Source of the DNA: Symbiodinium natans
Taxonomy: Eukaryota > Sar > Dinophyceae > Suessiales > Symbiodiniaceae
Reading direction: 5' to 3'
Assembly: GCA_905221605.1 (NCBI GenBank)
Contig: CAJNDS010000458.1
Span: 627,136 to 664,635, forward strand
DNA: 37,500 nt
Shown here: piece after piece, positions 10,051 through 19,590 of the stretch
How positions within the stretch are numbered: the stretch's first letter is position 1
Layout of the letters: the number at the start of each line of letters is the position of its first letter
Position numbers and translations under genes: made by a program
The notes under the pieces: model-generated
What the model saw: the letters and a program-made list of their open reading frames with translations, nothing else
The model's database searches: none
Told to the model about the DNA's origin: nothing

Positions 10051-10470
10051 CATCAGCTGTGTACACGTTGGCAAAAAAAGACTTCGAGGAACACTTGGGC
10101 CAAGGCATTCTCAGTCTGTGCCTTCCTTTGGGGGGGTTTACGATATTGGGGGTACCTTGTTGGGGCCCCTTATTATAAAAGATCCCATTATTTGGGGGTT
10201 TAGATTGGGGGGTAAACTGCAAGGAAGAAAACAGCAGGGGACCTGACAAGCCCGAAACCCCCCCCCCCCCCCCCCCCCCCCCACCGCCAAGGGGCATTCA
10301 GAGCCCACTTCCACGCCTTAAGCCATATTGAGCTCTTATAGTCACCAAACGTTTAGGGGTTCAGTGTTTAGGGTTAGCTCGTCCCCAACCAAAACAAGAC
10401 CTAAGCCCTGAACCCCAACAGGGTTTAGGGTTTCGGGTTTAGGGTTTAGGGTTTAGGGTCTGAACGACAG

Positions 10471-10540
10471 CTGAGGTCATGAAGGACCCCCACGCAGTTC
10501 AGAAGCTTGCAGGGGGCTCACGCAGTGGAAGTGTTCGGAA
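10471..10540 (+). CDS. Exon, unknown product
   Basis: Acceptor CGACAG, then EVMKDPHAVQKLAGGSRSGS, ending at a GTATTT donor (10541). An in-frame TGA directly before the acceptor supports an intron boundary there. TTTAGGG units precede it. Confidence 0.52.
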
Positions 10541-10650
10541 GTATTTCGGTGGTAGGGTTTTCAGGGTTTCGGGGTGTAGGCTTAGCTTCAGAGTTAGGGT
10601 CTAGGGTCCAGGGTTTATGGTTTAGGGTTTAGGGGTACTCGGTGCTTCAG

Positions 10651-10704
10651 GGTGCAGCGGTCGAGCAGGATGGCCATTCAGAGCTGTTTCTTGCATCCCC
10701 ATAA
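10651..10704 (+). CDS. Possible terminal exon, unknown product
   Basis: Acceptor GTGCTTCAG is followed by GAAVEQDGHSELFLASP and TAA. It lies 110 bp after the preceding exon-like block. Alternatively it is an internal exon whose donor lies before the stop. Confidence 0.45.
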   Translation, partial: GAAVEQDGHSELFLASP

Positions 10705-11096
10705 TCAACCCGAAAACGGGCCTTTTTTGTTTGGGGGGGGGGGGTTACAGGGTACCATCGTAGCCCTGGTATGACCCAAACAACATGCAACCCCGGTTAC
10801 TCCTTGCACTCGACCAATAAATCATAACCTGTGTGTCACGTGCAATACATTGGAATCGGTACTGTGTGCAGAGCTATGAAAATGCAGTTGCTAGAACAGT
10901 TGTTCTTTTGACATTACAACGCTTGCTGGTCAGTATTCAGCTGACTGAACGTATCGGTTCTTTGCCATTAATCAAAGCATCAGCGTACATGTGATATTTA
11001 ATTTTGGAGCGTCACCCACTTCCCAGAAACACCCTAAACCCTAAACCCTAAACCCTGTATTCCTGGAGTGCCCTAAAACCAACAATGACTTCTGCA

Positions 11097-11134
11097 GATG
11101 AAGCTCAGGAGCGGCTCAGCCTCAGATATCCCTA
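11097..11134 (+). CDS. Possible exon, unknown product
   Basis: After ACTTCTGCAG one frame reads DEAQERLSLRYP followed by TAG; another is open from ATG 11097 into C-rich sequence. The acceptor is convincing, the frame is not settled. Confidence 0.38.
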
Positions 11135-11302
11135 GCTCCACGCAGCCTGGGTTTGGGAACCCTCAACCCACTCCCCCTCACCCCTCTCCCCCCCAACTAC
11201 CCCACTCCCCCTCACCCCTCTCCCCCCCACCCCTCTCCTCCCACCACCCCAAACCCCAACCCTAAAATTAAAACCCTAACTGAATTAGGAAGATCAGGAT
11301 AC

Positions 11303-11406
11303 TATAGGTGTCGGAATAAGTACTAATAGTATTCCTTTATGATCCCTTTATCAATACACTATGCTACCCCCCCCCCCCCCCCCCCAACCCGATTACTAAG
11401 GCCCTG
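11303..11406. mobile_element. Dispersed repeat, family D copy 1
   Basis: Shares TATAGG(T/G)GTCGGAATAA, CTTTATGATCCCTTTA-like sequence, TACCCCC and CTTAAGGCC/CTAAGGCCC blocks, in order, with 21378-21481. It carries an expanded C run (about 11367-11385). Confidence 0.65.
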
Positions 11407-11529
11407 ATACGAGGAAGTTTGGGGACTGCACTGGGTTTCGGAGTACTATACTTTAATACTTTTTTTGGTTCTGGGTTCCTTTTCTAGCTATTTATGCCAC
11501 CTTACAAATTAGGGATTCGGAAGGTTAGG

Positions 11530-11750
11530 AACTACAACCCCAAACCCGAAACCCCAAACCCCCCCAAACCCCAAACACCAAACCCCAAACCCCCCCAAAC
11601 CCCCCCAAACCCCACCAAACCCCACCAAACCCCACACCCAAAACCCCAAACCCCAAACCCCAAACGCCAAACCCGAAACCCCAAACCCCAAACCCCAAAC
11701 CCCAAACCCCAAACCCCAAACCCTAAACCCTAAACCCTAAACCCTAGACC
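11530..11750 (-). repeat. CCCCAAA array ending in CCCTAAA
   Basis: A locally uniform CCCCAAA/CCCCCCAAA tract that passes into CCCTAAA. The Pro/Lys/Asn-rich and Gly/Trp/Phe-rich open frames over it are artefacts. Confidence 0.92.
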
Positions 11751-11775
11751 CGAACAGAATTAGGGGGAAGTTTAG

Positions 11776-11853
11776 GAACGACATGGTTGCCCAGGTGCAG
11801 GCCGAGATCGCCCCAGCCGTGGGCGCTGAGCGACTTGGATCCCTCTTCTCCCC
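11776..11853 (+). CDS. Exon, unknown product
   Basis: The acceptor is a telomere-like AGTTTAG. The frame reads NDMVAQVQAEIAPAVGAERL then GSLFSP, up to a GTCGAG donor-like site. A CCCCAAA/CCCTAAA array lies upstream and a CCCTAAA to TTTAGGG inversion lies about 50 bp downstream. Coding character is strong; the donor is uncertain. Confidence 0.58.
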
Positions 11854-11894
11854 GTCGAGAAATTCAGGGGGGCACCAAATTACCCCGATAATTT

Positions 11895-12066
11895 CCCTAA
11901 ACCCTAAACCTAGGGTTTAGGGTTTATAGGGTTTAGGGTTTAGGGTTTAGGGTTTAGGGTTTAGGGTTTAGGGTTTAGGGTTTAGGGTTTAGGGTTTAGG
12001 GTTTAGGGTTTAGGGTTTAGGGTTAGGGTTAGGGGTTAGGGTTTAGGGTTTAGGGTTTAGGGTTTG
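11895..12066. repeat. Head-to-head CCCTAAA / TTTAGGG junction and array
   Basis: ACCCTAAACCTAGGGTTTAG at about 11902 is a near-perfect palindrome where CCCTAAA meets TTTAGGG. The TTTAGGG side then runs about 150 bp. Confidence 0.92.
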
Positions 12067-12117
12067 GGGCCGTGGGCTTGGGGCTTGAGGCTTAGGTCTT
12101 TGGGAACGCAAATGCAG

Positions 12118-12250
12118 GGGACATGTACGATTTTTGCGAGCTAACATACTACGGGTGCTCTGCGACGTCTTTTGGTGGGCGACTTCTTTGTTCACCCCTC
12201 AGAGGTCTGGTTCCCTATGCTTTGGATGTAATATACCCCGGTGAAGCTAA
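12118..12250 (+). CDS. Possible exon, unknown product
   Basis: After AAATGCAG the frame opens as DMYDFCELTYYGCS and stays open to about 12250, where a CCCTAAA array begins. The real exon may be only the first 20-50 bp. No family recognised. Confidence 0.4.
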
Positions 12251-12252
12251 CC

Positions 12253-12332
12253 ACCCTAAACCCTACCTAAACCCTAAACCCTAAACCCTAAACCCAAACC
12301 CTAAACCCTAAACCCTAAACCCTAAACCCTAA
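12253..12332 (-). repeat. CCCTAAA array
   Basis: Upstream of the exon at 12357. Confidence 0.93.
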
Positions 12333-12356
12333 CCTCGAAGCCTCAACGCCTCGAAG

Positions 12357-12434
12357 GCTCAAGACCTTGCTCAAGCGGCTCCTGAGCGTGAACCCGGCCG
12401 GGACCCCCAACGAAGCCGCTGTTTCCTTGGCATG
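12357..12434 (+). CDS. Exon, unknown product
   Basis: Acceptor TCGAAG, then LKTLLKRLLSVNPAGTPNEA and AVSLA, ending at GTAAAC (12435). An amphipathic helix followed by a loop is plausible. It is preceded by a CCCTAAA array (12253-12332). Confidence 0.58.
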
Positions 12435-12483
12435 GTAAACCCGAAATCCTGCAAAACCCTAAACCCTAAACCCTATAAGGCCC

Positions 12484-12711
12484 ATGGCTCCCATGTCCCA
12501 TAACCCTGTAAACTTTGAAAGATTCAGTGTGGAAGGTCGCAAGGGCCGGGAACCCACCCTGTGCAACACCTCCAAGCATGCTACTGTGAGAACACGGTTT
12601 CGCCTACATCGGGTTCAAGTGGCGCACCATGTGTTCTCGATAGGACAGACCTTTAACCGCCCTAAACCCTTGATTAGCTCTACCACCCGGCCTGCCTTGG
12701 CAAAACCCTGA
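12484..12711 (+). CDS. Open frame of uncertain status
   Basis: A 75-codon frame from ATG 12484 contains SHNPVNFERFSVEGRKG and later HHVFSIGQTF. Its last part runs into CCCTAAA-like sequence, so any real exon is shorter. No domain recognised. Confidence 0.25.
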   Translation: MAPMSHNPVNFERFSVEGRKGREPTLCNTSKHATVRTRFRLHRVQVAHHVFSIGQTFNRPKPLISSTTRPALAKP

Positions 12712-13074
12712 AGAATCCAAACTCCCCAAAAACCCCAACCTGCAAGAAGCTCCTGGGAATTAGACTACTCCTTCGAAAAAACAAGTCCGAAACCTCGCAA
12801 CCCCAAGCGATACCCCCGCAACCCTAACCCTGAAACCTACACCTTATGTAGACCCTAAACTGATCCGAGGTCCCATCTGGTGATGGCGGCTGTACCCTAA
12901 ACTCTACTTTAAATCACTATCCCTAAACCCGAAACCCAAAACCATACACCCTAAAACCCAAGCCTCAAGCCCCAACCCCCCCCTCCCCCCTCCCCCCACC
13001 CCCCCTCGCTCTGCTCTCCATATGCCGTTTCTCGACTCTGGATTCCTCCTTAAAACCCGAAACTGGGGGTCAGG

Positions 13075-13230
13075 GTTCAGGGTTTAGGGCCCCCTGCTAC
13101 TGTTCTAGGGCTGACAGCTTCAGGAGTTTAGGGTGCTTCAGGGGTTTAGGGTATAGGGCCTAAACCCTAAACCCTAAACCTTAAACCCTAAACCCTAAAC
13201 CCCAAACCCTAAACCCTAAACCCTAAACCC
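13075..13230. repeat. TTTAGGG units meeting a CCCTAAA array
   Basis: A short head-to-head junction at about 13150-13170 (GTTTAGGGTATAGGGCCTAA), then CCCTAAA to 13230, just before the exon at 13253. Confidence 0.85.
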
Positions 13231-13252
13231 ATAGGGCTCCTGTTGCACCGAG

Positions 13253-13318
13253 GCAAGTCGGCCAACTGCCACGGCGTGCATTCGGAGGAAGCTCTTCAAA
13301 CGAGGGCAGCTGCCCCAG
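13253..13318 (+). CDS. Exon, unknown product
   Basis: Acceptor CACCGAG, frame KSANCHGVHSEEALQTRAAA, donor CCCCAG|GTTGTT. A CCCTAAA array ends 20 bp upstream. Confidence 0.5.
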
Positions 13319-13415
13319 GTTGTTCCCATGCTGTATCTCCCTGAATTAAGGGGTATAAGGAGGGACCCCTAGAAGGGACCCTCAATCTTTTTCCCCTATA
13401 TATAACAGACATGTG

Positions 13416-13447
<32 letters not shown>

Positions 13448-13850
13448 CCTCAGAAGTCCCTATATTCCTCAGTAGCCCCCAAATAACCCCCCAAATAACC
13501 CCTAAGGTCCCTTGTAAGGGTCCCTCCTTTAGTCCCTTAACTGAAGATCCCAAGCCCGTCTGCGGAGACGAAGCCCCGTAATTCCTAGCCCTTGACAATG
13601 GTGTTTCATGTTGTCGAGTCTCACGGCCCTGCCTAAACGCCAGACTGCAATCGTCTTTAGAGGCTTGGTTGCGATGGGTCCGGTTCCGATGATTCAGTCA
13701 CATCTCCGAAGCTCTAGGAGACATCTTCTTCATTTTAGTTACCATAGCTGCGTTTCAGGCGCAGTTTTATGGGATTTTTGGTGCAGTAGATGGCGTTGGG
13801 CAGGCGCGTGTAGATTTCATTTTAAGTCCAAGGTTGAGGCTGACGGCTTT
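13319..13850. other. No confident gene; TA repeat
   Basis: Contains an (AT)n tract at about 13417-13442 and inverted AGGGACCCT/AGGGTCC-like segments around it (about 13360-13530) that may be a decayed hairpin element. A + frame at 13608-13874 is open but not convincing. Confidence 0.4.
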
Positions 13851-13851
13851 T

Positions 13852-13943
13852 GGGGTTTAGGGTGCAAAGTTTAGAGTTTAGAGTTTAGAGTTTAGAGTTT
13901 AGAGTCTAGAGTTTAGAGTTTAGAGTTTAGAGTTTAGAGTTTA
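13852..13943 (+). repeat. TTTAGAG variant array
   Basis: About 11 units of TTTAGAG, a locally uniform single-base variant of the telomere motif. Confidence 0.95.
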
Positions 13944-14216
13944 CGGTCAATTCGTTACCCAGCCCTGGCCTAGAAACTGCTTGACCAAGCGAGCAGCGAC
14001 GTGTGAAGAGCAACTTGTTACGTTGTCATGAAGACAGACTTGGTACTCCAGCACGTGAACCGTGAACCTTCTATTATAAACCCCTAAACCCTAAACCCTA
14101 AACCCCAAATCCTGAACCTTGAGCCAGTTTGGCCTTGGGCTCTGGTTTCTTGACTCCCACTACGCCTGTGGAAGCCTGTGGAGTGCAGGAAGAGCCCCCA
14201 AGAGTTTTTATATAGA

Positions 14217-14275
14217 ATAGGGTTTAGGGTTTAGGGTTTGGGGTTTGCGGTTTGGGGTTTGGGGTTTGGGGTTTA
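14217..14275 (+). repeat. TTTAGGG/TTTGGGG array
   Basis: Precedes the small block at 14289; a CCCTAAA array follows at 14400-14507, so the block lies between arrays of opposite orientation. Confidence 0.9.
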
Positions 14276-14288
14276 GGGGCGGCGGGGG

Positions 14289-14335
14289 CATGTCGCCGTG
14301 TCCGACCTGCCAGAGGTCGGACTTGGAAAGTGCCT
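14289..14335 (+). CDS. Possible small exon with Cys pair and an internal hairpin
   Basis: ATG at 14290 gives MSPCPTCQRSDLESA followed by TAG; an overlapping frame reads HVAVSDLPEVGLGK. The block contains a perfect 9-bp inverted repeat (14300-14308 with 14314-14322). Which reading is used is unknown; the hairpin may be the real feature. Confidence 0.28.
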
Positions 14336-14399
14336 AGGGCAGGGGCACGGGGACCTCGTGTTTGAGCTTTAGGCTTTGCTCCCTCCGAACAGCAGTTTC

Positions 14400-15034
14400 A
14401 GACCCTAAACCCTAGACTCTAAACCCTAAACCCTAAACCCTAAACCCTAAACCCGAAACCCTAAACCCTAAACCCTAACCCCTAAACCCTAAACCCTAAA
14501 CCCTAAAACCCTATTCATCAACTGTCGGAGCCCCTGCACCGGACCCCCTAAACACTCAAACCTACACACGCCCTGAGCCCCAAAAAACCCTGAACCCTAG
14601 CTCTCTCTGTTTTTAGGGTTTATGGTTTAGGGTGTAGGGTTTAGGGTTTAGGGGTTAGGGTTTAGGGTCAGACACAAGCACCCAAGCCAAGCCCTACAAC
14701 CACTTCAACCCCCAAACCCCTACACCACGAGACCCCAAACCCTCAAGCCTGAACCCCGGACCCTACACCCCCCCTGTGGACCCCTGTAAAGCCTAAGCCC
14801 TTTTTTTCTACTGAGGTTCCAACTCTCAAAGCAAAGCTTTGGAGAGTCCTTGGGCGAGGAGGTGGGAACCCGGTTGAGAGGTTGCTAGCCCCTAAACAAA
14901 CCTCAAACCCTAAACCCCAAACCCCAAACCCCAAACCCTAAGCCCTAAACCCTAAACCCTAAACCCTAAACCCTAAACCCTAAACCCTAAACCCTAAACC
15001 CTAAACCCTAAACCCTAAACCCTAAACCCTAAAC
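14400..15034. repeat. CCCTAAA arrays with a short TTTAGGG stretch
   Basis: 14400-14507 CCCTAAA, 14617-14670 TTTAGGG, 14903-15034 CCCCAAA passing into a pure CCCTAAA array. No confident exon lies between. Confidence 0.9.
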
Positions 15035-15279
15035 CATGCCAGAAGTTGTTTTTTTTTTTCAGCCTCTTGGGACTCTGTGGAGTGTAGGGTTCTTGGGTTC
15101 TACTAGGGCTCGTAGAGTGAGGAGTTTAGCAGGGCTTTGTTACAATCGAGGGGTTCAGGGGTCGGGGATTCAAGTATCAGGGTTTAGGAGTCCCGGCTTC
15201 AGGGCCTCTGAACCCTAAACCCTAAGCCCTAAACCCTAAACGCTTGTGCATGTCCAGCACCAGCCTTCTCTCCTTTGAA

Positions 15280-15440
15280 GGCCCTCCTAAACCCTAAACC
15301 CTAAACCCTAAACCCTAAACCCTAAACCCTAAACGTCCTTAAGCCCGTAAAGTATGGTGGGCTGCTCATCCCCTTTAAAGCGGTGCCCTTTTCAGGGCTT
15401 AAGGTTAAGTAGGTTTAGGGTTTAGGGTTTAGGGTTTAGG
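15280..15440. repeat. CCCTAAA then TTTAGGG arrays
   Basis: 15286-15334 and 15412-15440. The 77 bp between could hold a small exon but no frame stands out. 15480-15680 is degenerate TAAACCC-like sequence. Confidence 0.85.
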
Positions 15441-15690
15441 GACTTTGCGGCGAATGCGCTAAGCCCTCAAGATCTGATCCCCTTTAAACCCTAGCCCTAG
15501 ACCCTACCCTGTAAGAATACGAACCCTGTAACCCTTTAAACCCTACTCCCTGAGCCAGCCAATTAAACCCCATAATTTAAAACCCTTAACAACAATATAA
15601 GCCTTACAAACCCTAGAAACTCTATAAACCCTCTAAACCCCCTGTAAACCCATGAGCCCCATAAATTACCCCGTAAGCTTGGGATGTTCC

Positions 15691-15780
15691 CCCTTCTACT
15701 AGGAGTCCTTACTAGGGATTACAGTATGGGGGGGGGGGGGGGTGTACTATAATCCCCATGAAGGACTGTTAATAGAAGGG
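15691..15780. mobile_element. Hairpin element, family C, with poly-G loop
   Basis: The arms 15691-15726 and 15745-15780 are inverted copies at 29 of 36 positions, around a G run of about 15. The outer part GGGATGTTCCC at 15681 recurs inverted at about 16530-16540. A partial second copy lies at 16494-16540. Confidence 0.68.
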
Positions 15781-15874
15781 CGCCTGAACCCTAAACCCGA
15801 AACCCTGAACGCTGAACCCTGAACCCTAAACCCTCAACTCAAAATACAAAAGAAAAAAAGAATAGCCTCTGAAG

Positions 15875-15967
15875 GTCGAAGCGCCCGTGAGCAACGTGGA
15901 CGACGTGGACGACAGCAACTCCGAGATGCCAGAAGGCCGCTGGGCGCGCTTTGGGGGACGCAAAGGG
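15875..15967 (+). CDS. Exon, acidic then basic segment, unknown product
   Basis: Acceptor CTGAAG, then VEAPVSNVDDVDDSNSEMPE and GRWARFGGRKG, donor GGG|GTTTTAG. The donor is formed by the first unit of the GGGGTTTTA array that follows. An in-frame TGA lies just before the acceptor. Confidence 0.6.
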
Positions 15968-16185
15968 GTTTTAGGGGTTTTAGGGGGTTTTAGGGGTTTT
16001 AGGGGTTTTAGGGGTTTTAGGGGTTTTAGGGGTTTTAGGGGTTTTAGGGGTTTTTAGGGGTTTTAGGGGTTTTTAGGGGCTTTAGGGGCTTTAGGGGTTT
16101 TAGGGGTTTTAGGGGTTTTAGGGGTTTGAGGGGTTTTAGGGGTTTGAGGGGTTTTAGGGGTTTTAGGGGTTTAGGGGTTAGGGGT
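15967..16185 (+). repeat. GGGGTTTTA variant array
   Basis: About 20 copies of a 9-mer GGGGTTTTA with minor variants. It immediately follows the exon 15875-15967 and supplies its donor GTTTTA. Confidence 0.95.
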
Positions 16186-16199
16186 AGAGTTGGGTACAA

Positions 16200-16330
16200 G
16201 CAGATTATTATATACACTATGTATATATATATATATGTATGTATGTATGTATGTGTGTGTTTATGTATCTATTCACTTGGTTGTTTATTTATGTGTGTAT
16301 ACTGTATATGTATTTTGTATTTTCTTACAC
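16200..16330. repeat. TA/GTAT microsatellite tract
   Basis: TATATATA, (GTAT)n and GTGTGT runs; a + frame of Tyr/Ile/Cys over it is an artefact. Confidence 0.85.
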
Positions 16331-16493
16331 TGCCCTATATTGTAGTACTACAGTCTCTTGTACAGTTTATGAACCATAAGACTCTTTCAGGGTTCAATGA
16401 TCGACGAGGGCTCTTTCCACAACGACTTTGCAAACGGCTGAGGCTTCCAACCCCCGTATGCTAACGGTCCTTCAGAGCGATGATAATAGGTGG

Positions 16494-16540
16494 TACTATA
16501 ATCCCCATTCAAGACTGTTGTACAATAAGAGGGAACATCC
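16494..16540. mobile_element. Partial copy of the family C hairpin element
   Basis: TACTATAATCCCCAT, ACTGTT and AGAGGGAACATCCC match one arm of the element at 15691-15780. No clear partner arm is seen. Confidence 0.5.
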
Positions 16541-16604
16541 CAAAGGGCATGAGATTTCATCGGAAGGTTTAGGGCTCCAGGATTTGGGGGACTTCCATGT
16601 CAAG

Positions 16605-16682
16605 GCGAGGGCGGAGGACGAGAGAGAGAGAGAGAGATGTCGCGTGCCGGAGGAGAAGCCCAAGCACCCTCAACCCCCCTAA
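16605..16682 (+). CDS. Possible exon, charged low-complexity product
   Basis: After GTCAAG the frame reads ARAEDERERERCRVPEEKPK and ends at TAA in the C-rich run. It includes a (GA)n microsatellite at about 16619-16636. The upstream frame is open to 16428, so the start is uncertain. Confidence 0.4.
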   Translation, partial: ARAEDERERERCRVPEEKPKHPQPP

Positions 16683-16831
16683 ACCCCGTAAAGCCCTGGC
16701 CCCTAAACCCCCCTAAACCCCCCGAAACCCCCCGAAACCTCCCGAAACCCCCCGAAACCTCCTAAACCCCCCGACCCCCCCTAAAACCCCCCCAAACCCA
16801 CCCTAGACCCCCTAAACCTGCAACTTTGCAG

Positions 16832-16897
16832 CACCGAAACCCAGGAGCTGAGCCCAATCGCGATAGCGAAGAGGGCGAAGAAGACCAGGCTCTTGGG
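16832..16897 (+). CDS. Exon, acidic segment, unknown product
   Basis: Acceptor CTTTGCAG, exactly 22 codons beginning HRNPGAEPNRDSEEGEEDQA, donor GGG|GTTTCG. The donor again overlaps the edge of the following TTTAGGG array. Confidence 0.6.
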
Positions 16898-17099
16898 GTT
16901 TCGGGTTTAGAGTTTAGGGTTTAGGGTTTAGGCTTCAGGGTTTAGGGCTTGAGGGGTCTAGGCTTTATAGGGTTAATGGTTTAGGGTTTAGGGTTTGGAG
17001 TTTGGGGTTTGGTGCAGGGCTTGGGGAGGGTTTTAGGGTTAGGGTTTGAGTTTCAGGGGTGAAGGGTCAAGGCGGCAGAGGCATGTTTCGGTAATAGGG

Positions 17100-17380
17100 T
17101 TAGGGTTTTGGGTTTAGGGTTTAGGGTTTAGGGTTTGGGGTTTAGGGTTTAGGGTTTAGGGTTTAGGGTTTAGGGTTTAGGGTTTAGGGTTTAGGGGTTG
17201 GAGGATGGTTTATAGGGTTTTTGGGGCAAGCCTTTTCTTCATTAAGGGTGTTAGTGGGCTCAGGGGTTTAAAGGCCTTGAGATTGCAAGGGGGGTTGTGG
17301 GGGTTAGAGGGCTTTTGAGGGCTGTACGATTTAAGGTTTAGGGTTTAGGGTTTGGGGGGGGGGGGGGGGGGGGGGGGGAG
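17100..17380 (+). repeat. TTTAGGG arrays and a G run
   Basis: A TTTAGGG array at 17115-17195, another short one at 17335-17355, then a G run of about 25 at 17354-17379. Confidence 0.92.
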
Positions 17381-17516
17381 GTTTTAAGGTTGCAAGGTTT
17401 TTGTCTGCTGGCATCCCTTCACAAGCCCATTGGGCTTAGGTCTTCTGAGCGCTTGTGGTCTAGGGTTTAGGGTTTGGGGTTTAGGGTTTAGGGTTTAGGG
17501 TGGGGCTCTGCCCTAG

Positions 17517-17683
17517 AGGCGTCGGAGGACGACAGCTGCCGGGAAACCCGCTACGCGGCGCCTCTGCTGCATCTTCAATCTTTGGCACTGAGGGACCTGA
17601 GGGACCTGAGGGAGCTTAGGCTATATGGTGTGTTTAGCTTGCTCAGCCACCAAAAGAACTTCAGTTTTATAGGTCCCTTATAA
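17517..17683 (+). CDS. Exon, Leu/Arg-rich segment, unknown product
   Basis: Acceptor CCCTAG, then ASEDDSCRETRYAAPLLHLQ and a Leu-rich repeat-like run with RDLRDLREL. The frame is open to TAA 17681, but the exon may end near 17600. The LRDLR run reflects a GGGACCTGA tandem triplication. A TTTAGGG array lies upstream. Confidence 0.52.
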
Positions 17684-17905
17684 ATAATGCCTCAAGTTTG
17701 TCAAAGCTGCAGGTTCTAGGGTGTAGACGTAGAAGGGCTTAGGGGTTTAGACACTTTAGGAATACAGGCGGATTCGAACGGTAGATGCGTTCTGAGGTTT
17801 CCGTGCCTGTTTCATGCAGGCTTCGCGCGTAGGGCTTCAATAGAACCTGCATCGGGTGGAGGATTTTGGGTGTTGTGTCGAAGGCCACATGGAAGTGTAG
17901 CCTAG

Positions 17906-18070
17906 GACATCGCCCCCCCTCGCCGACGTCGGCGTGGAAAGAGAGGCCGAGAGCGCAGCCAAACCCCCAAGCCTACGACCCTGCCACCTCAAAGCTGTTG
18001 TTTGGGGGTGTAGAGTTTGGGCAAGGGGGGAGGGGTGTAGAGCGGAGGAAGGCACAGAGGATTGTCAGGG
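17906..18070 (+). CDS. Exon, Pro-rich segment, unknown product
   Basis: After CCTAG the frame reads HRPPSPTSAWKERPRAQPNP, then QAYDPATSKLLFGGVEFGQG, open until 18138. The basic, Pro-rich segment followed by a hydrophobic stretch looks coding. An overlapping frame (LADVGVEREAESAAKPP) is an alternative for the first half. Confidence 0.45.
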
Positions 18071-18341
18071 TTTGGAGTTTTGGTAGGGTCTCTATTGTCA
18101 TCCCTCATCTAATTCCACACGTTTGCACGGGCCATTAGAAGGCCCGTCACTTTGATCAACCACCTGTGTCCGCCATTGCACCTGATCAACGTAACAAGTA
18201 AGTTTGCTGTTTTGGGCTGCTGGTAACTGAAGCCCCGTGACCCAATTCCCCCGAGCCTTAAAGCGGCCAGAGGCGTAGTGTAGGGCTTAGAGCTTATACC
18301 TTGAACAAGCCGTTTTTTTTGGGACAGGTCTCTTAAACCCC

Positions 18342-18606
18342 TCCCTAAACCCTAAACCCTAAACCCTAAACCCTAAACCCTAAACCCTAAACCCTAAACC
18401 CTAAACCCTAAACCTATAGTATAAGAACCTAAGCAGCCGGGCGCTTAAGGATGTGCTTGGGGAGCTTCCCCTTTCCTCCCTTATCAGTCCCCAGGGCTAA
18501 GTAAACCCTTCAACTCTAAGTCCTCAACCCTAAACCCTACACCCTAAACCCTAAACCCCAACCCTAAACCCTAAACCCCAAACCCCAAACCCTAAACCCT
18601 AAACCC
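18342..18606 (-). repeat. Two CCCTAAA arrays
   Basis: 18342-18415 and 18526-18606, the second with CCCCAAA variants, ending 10 bp before the exon at 18616. Confidence 0.92.
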
Positions 18607-18615
18607 GCAAAGCAG

Positions 18616-18687
18616 GTTCGTTGGACCTTCCAACTTTGCCCCTCCCCGCACCGGTACAAGAAGAGTAAGCTGCTGTACCTAAAGCCT
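18616..18687 (+). CDS. Exon, basic segment, unknown product
   Basis: Acceptor AAAGCAG, exactly 24 codons including RWTFQLCPSPHRYKKSKLLY, donor CCT|GTGCGA. A CCCTAAA array lies upstream and a TTTAGGG array begins 25 bp downstream. Confidence 0.57.
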
Positions 18688-18699
18688 GTGCGATTTTTG

Positions 18700-19370
18700 G
18701 GCGTTTTGGGGTTTAGGGTTTAGGGTTTAGGGTTGAAGGTTTAGGGTTTAGGGCTTAGGGTTTAGGGTTTAGGGTTTCGGGTGTAGGGTGTTGCTTCGAG
18801 CATCCCCACCCTCAAGATCTGGAATTTGTGGGGGTGGGGCCCGCCGGGGTTTCCTGGGGATACTCTGATACTCCGGGGTTGGGGCACTCTATGGCTGGGG
18901 CGGAGATTGGGGGAGGAGAAGCGCTTTGTTTGAAATCCAGCCACCCCACACCGGGCAAGCAAAGCATGATTCAATAATTGTGGACCTCCATTCTGCCCCC
19001 TCATGTGAACCCAGCCTAAGCCACCAACCCCTAAACCCTAAACCCTAGCCCCTTAACATCCAGTACTTCCACTAAAGTGGGTTTGCCCGTCGCACTGGGG
19101 GGCCGGCCCAGACCCATTAAGCCCCAAAGGTTGTAAAGCCTCAAGCCCTAAACCCTAAACCCTAAACCCTAAACCCTAAACCCGGCGAAGCCCTAACCTA
19201 GAAACCTGAACCCCAAGCCCTAGAAGCCTCCAATCCCCAAACCCTAAACCCTAAACCCCAAACCCTACCTAACCCCAAAACCTAAGCCTCAAACCCTGAA
19301 CCCCAAACCCCAAACCCTAAACCCTAAACCCCAAGCCCTAAACCCCAAGCCCTAAACCCTGAAGCCCTTT
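18700..19370. other. Arrays and unassigned sequence
   Basis: 18709-18790 TTTAGGG units, 19025-19050 and 19145-19185 CCCTAAA, 19200-19365 degenerate CCCTAAA/CCCCAAA. I see no exon I can defend in 18790-19370; a short minus-strand frame there is unsupported. Confidence 0.6.
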
Positions 19371-19379
19371 CTTTGGCAG

Positions 19380-19431
19380 GCCGGCGGTCCTAAGGTTGTC
19401 GGTGGAAGGAGCTCGTGGTTTGGGCTTTTGG
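19380..19431 (+). CDS. Exon with canonical donor, unknown product
   Basis: Acceptor CTTTGGCAG and strong donor G|GTATGT enclose AGGPKVVGGRSSWFGLL. It is flanked by CCCTAAA upstream and TTTAGGG downstream. This is among the clearest splice-site pairs here. Confidence 0.62.
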
Positions 19432-19439
19432 GTATGTTT

Positions 19440-19590
19440 TGGGGTTTAGGGTTTAGGGTCTAGGGTTTAGGGTTTATAGGGTTTAGGGCTTAGGGTTTGT
19501 AAGGTTTTGGGGTTTAGGGTTTAGGGTTTATCGGGTTTAGGGCTTAGGGTTTGTAAGGTTTTGGGGTTTAGGGTTTAGGGTGTTCGGGCT
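19440..19590 (+). repeat. TTTAGGG array with a duplicated approximately 70-bp segment
   Basis: GGGCTTAGGGTTTGTAAGGT plus TTTGGGG and TTTAGGG units occurs twice in tandem (about 19486 and 19541). Confidence 0.85.

Noticed and set aside
11494-11733. Pro/Lys/Asn-rich and Gly/Phe/Trp-rich open frames
   Set aside because: Direct translations of CCCCAAA units on both strands; same for similar frames near 35480 and 36052.
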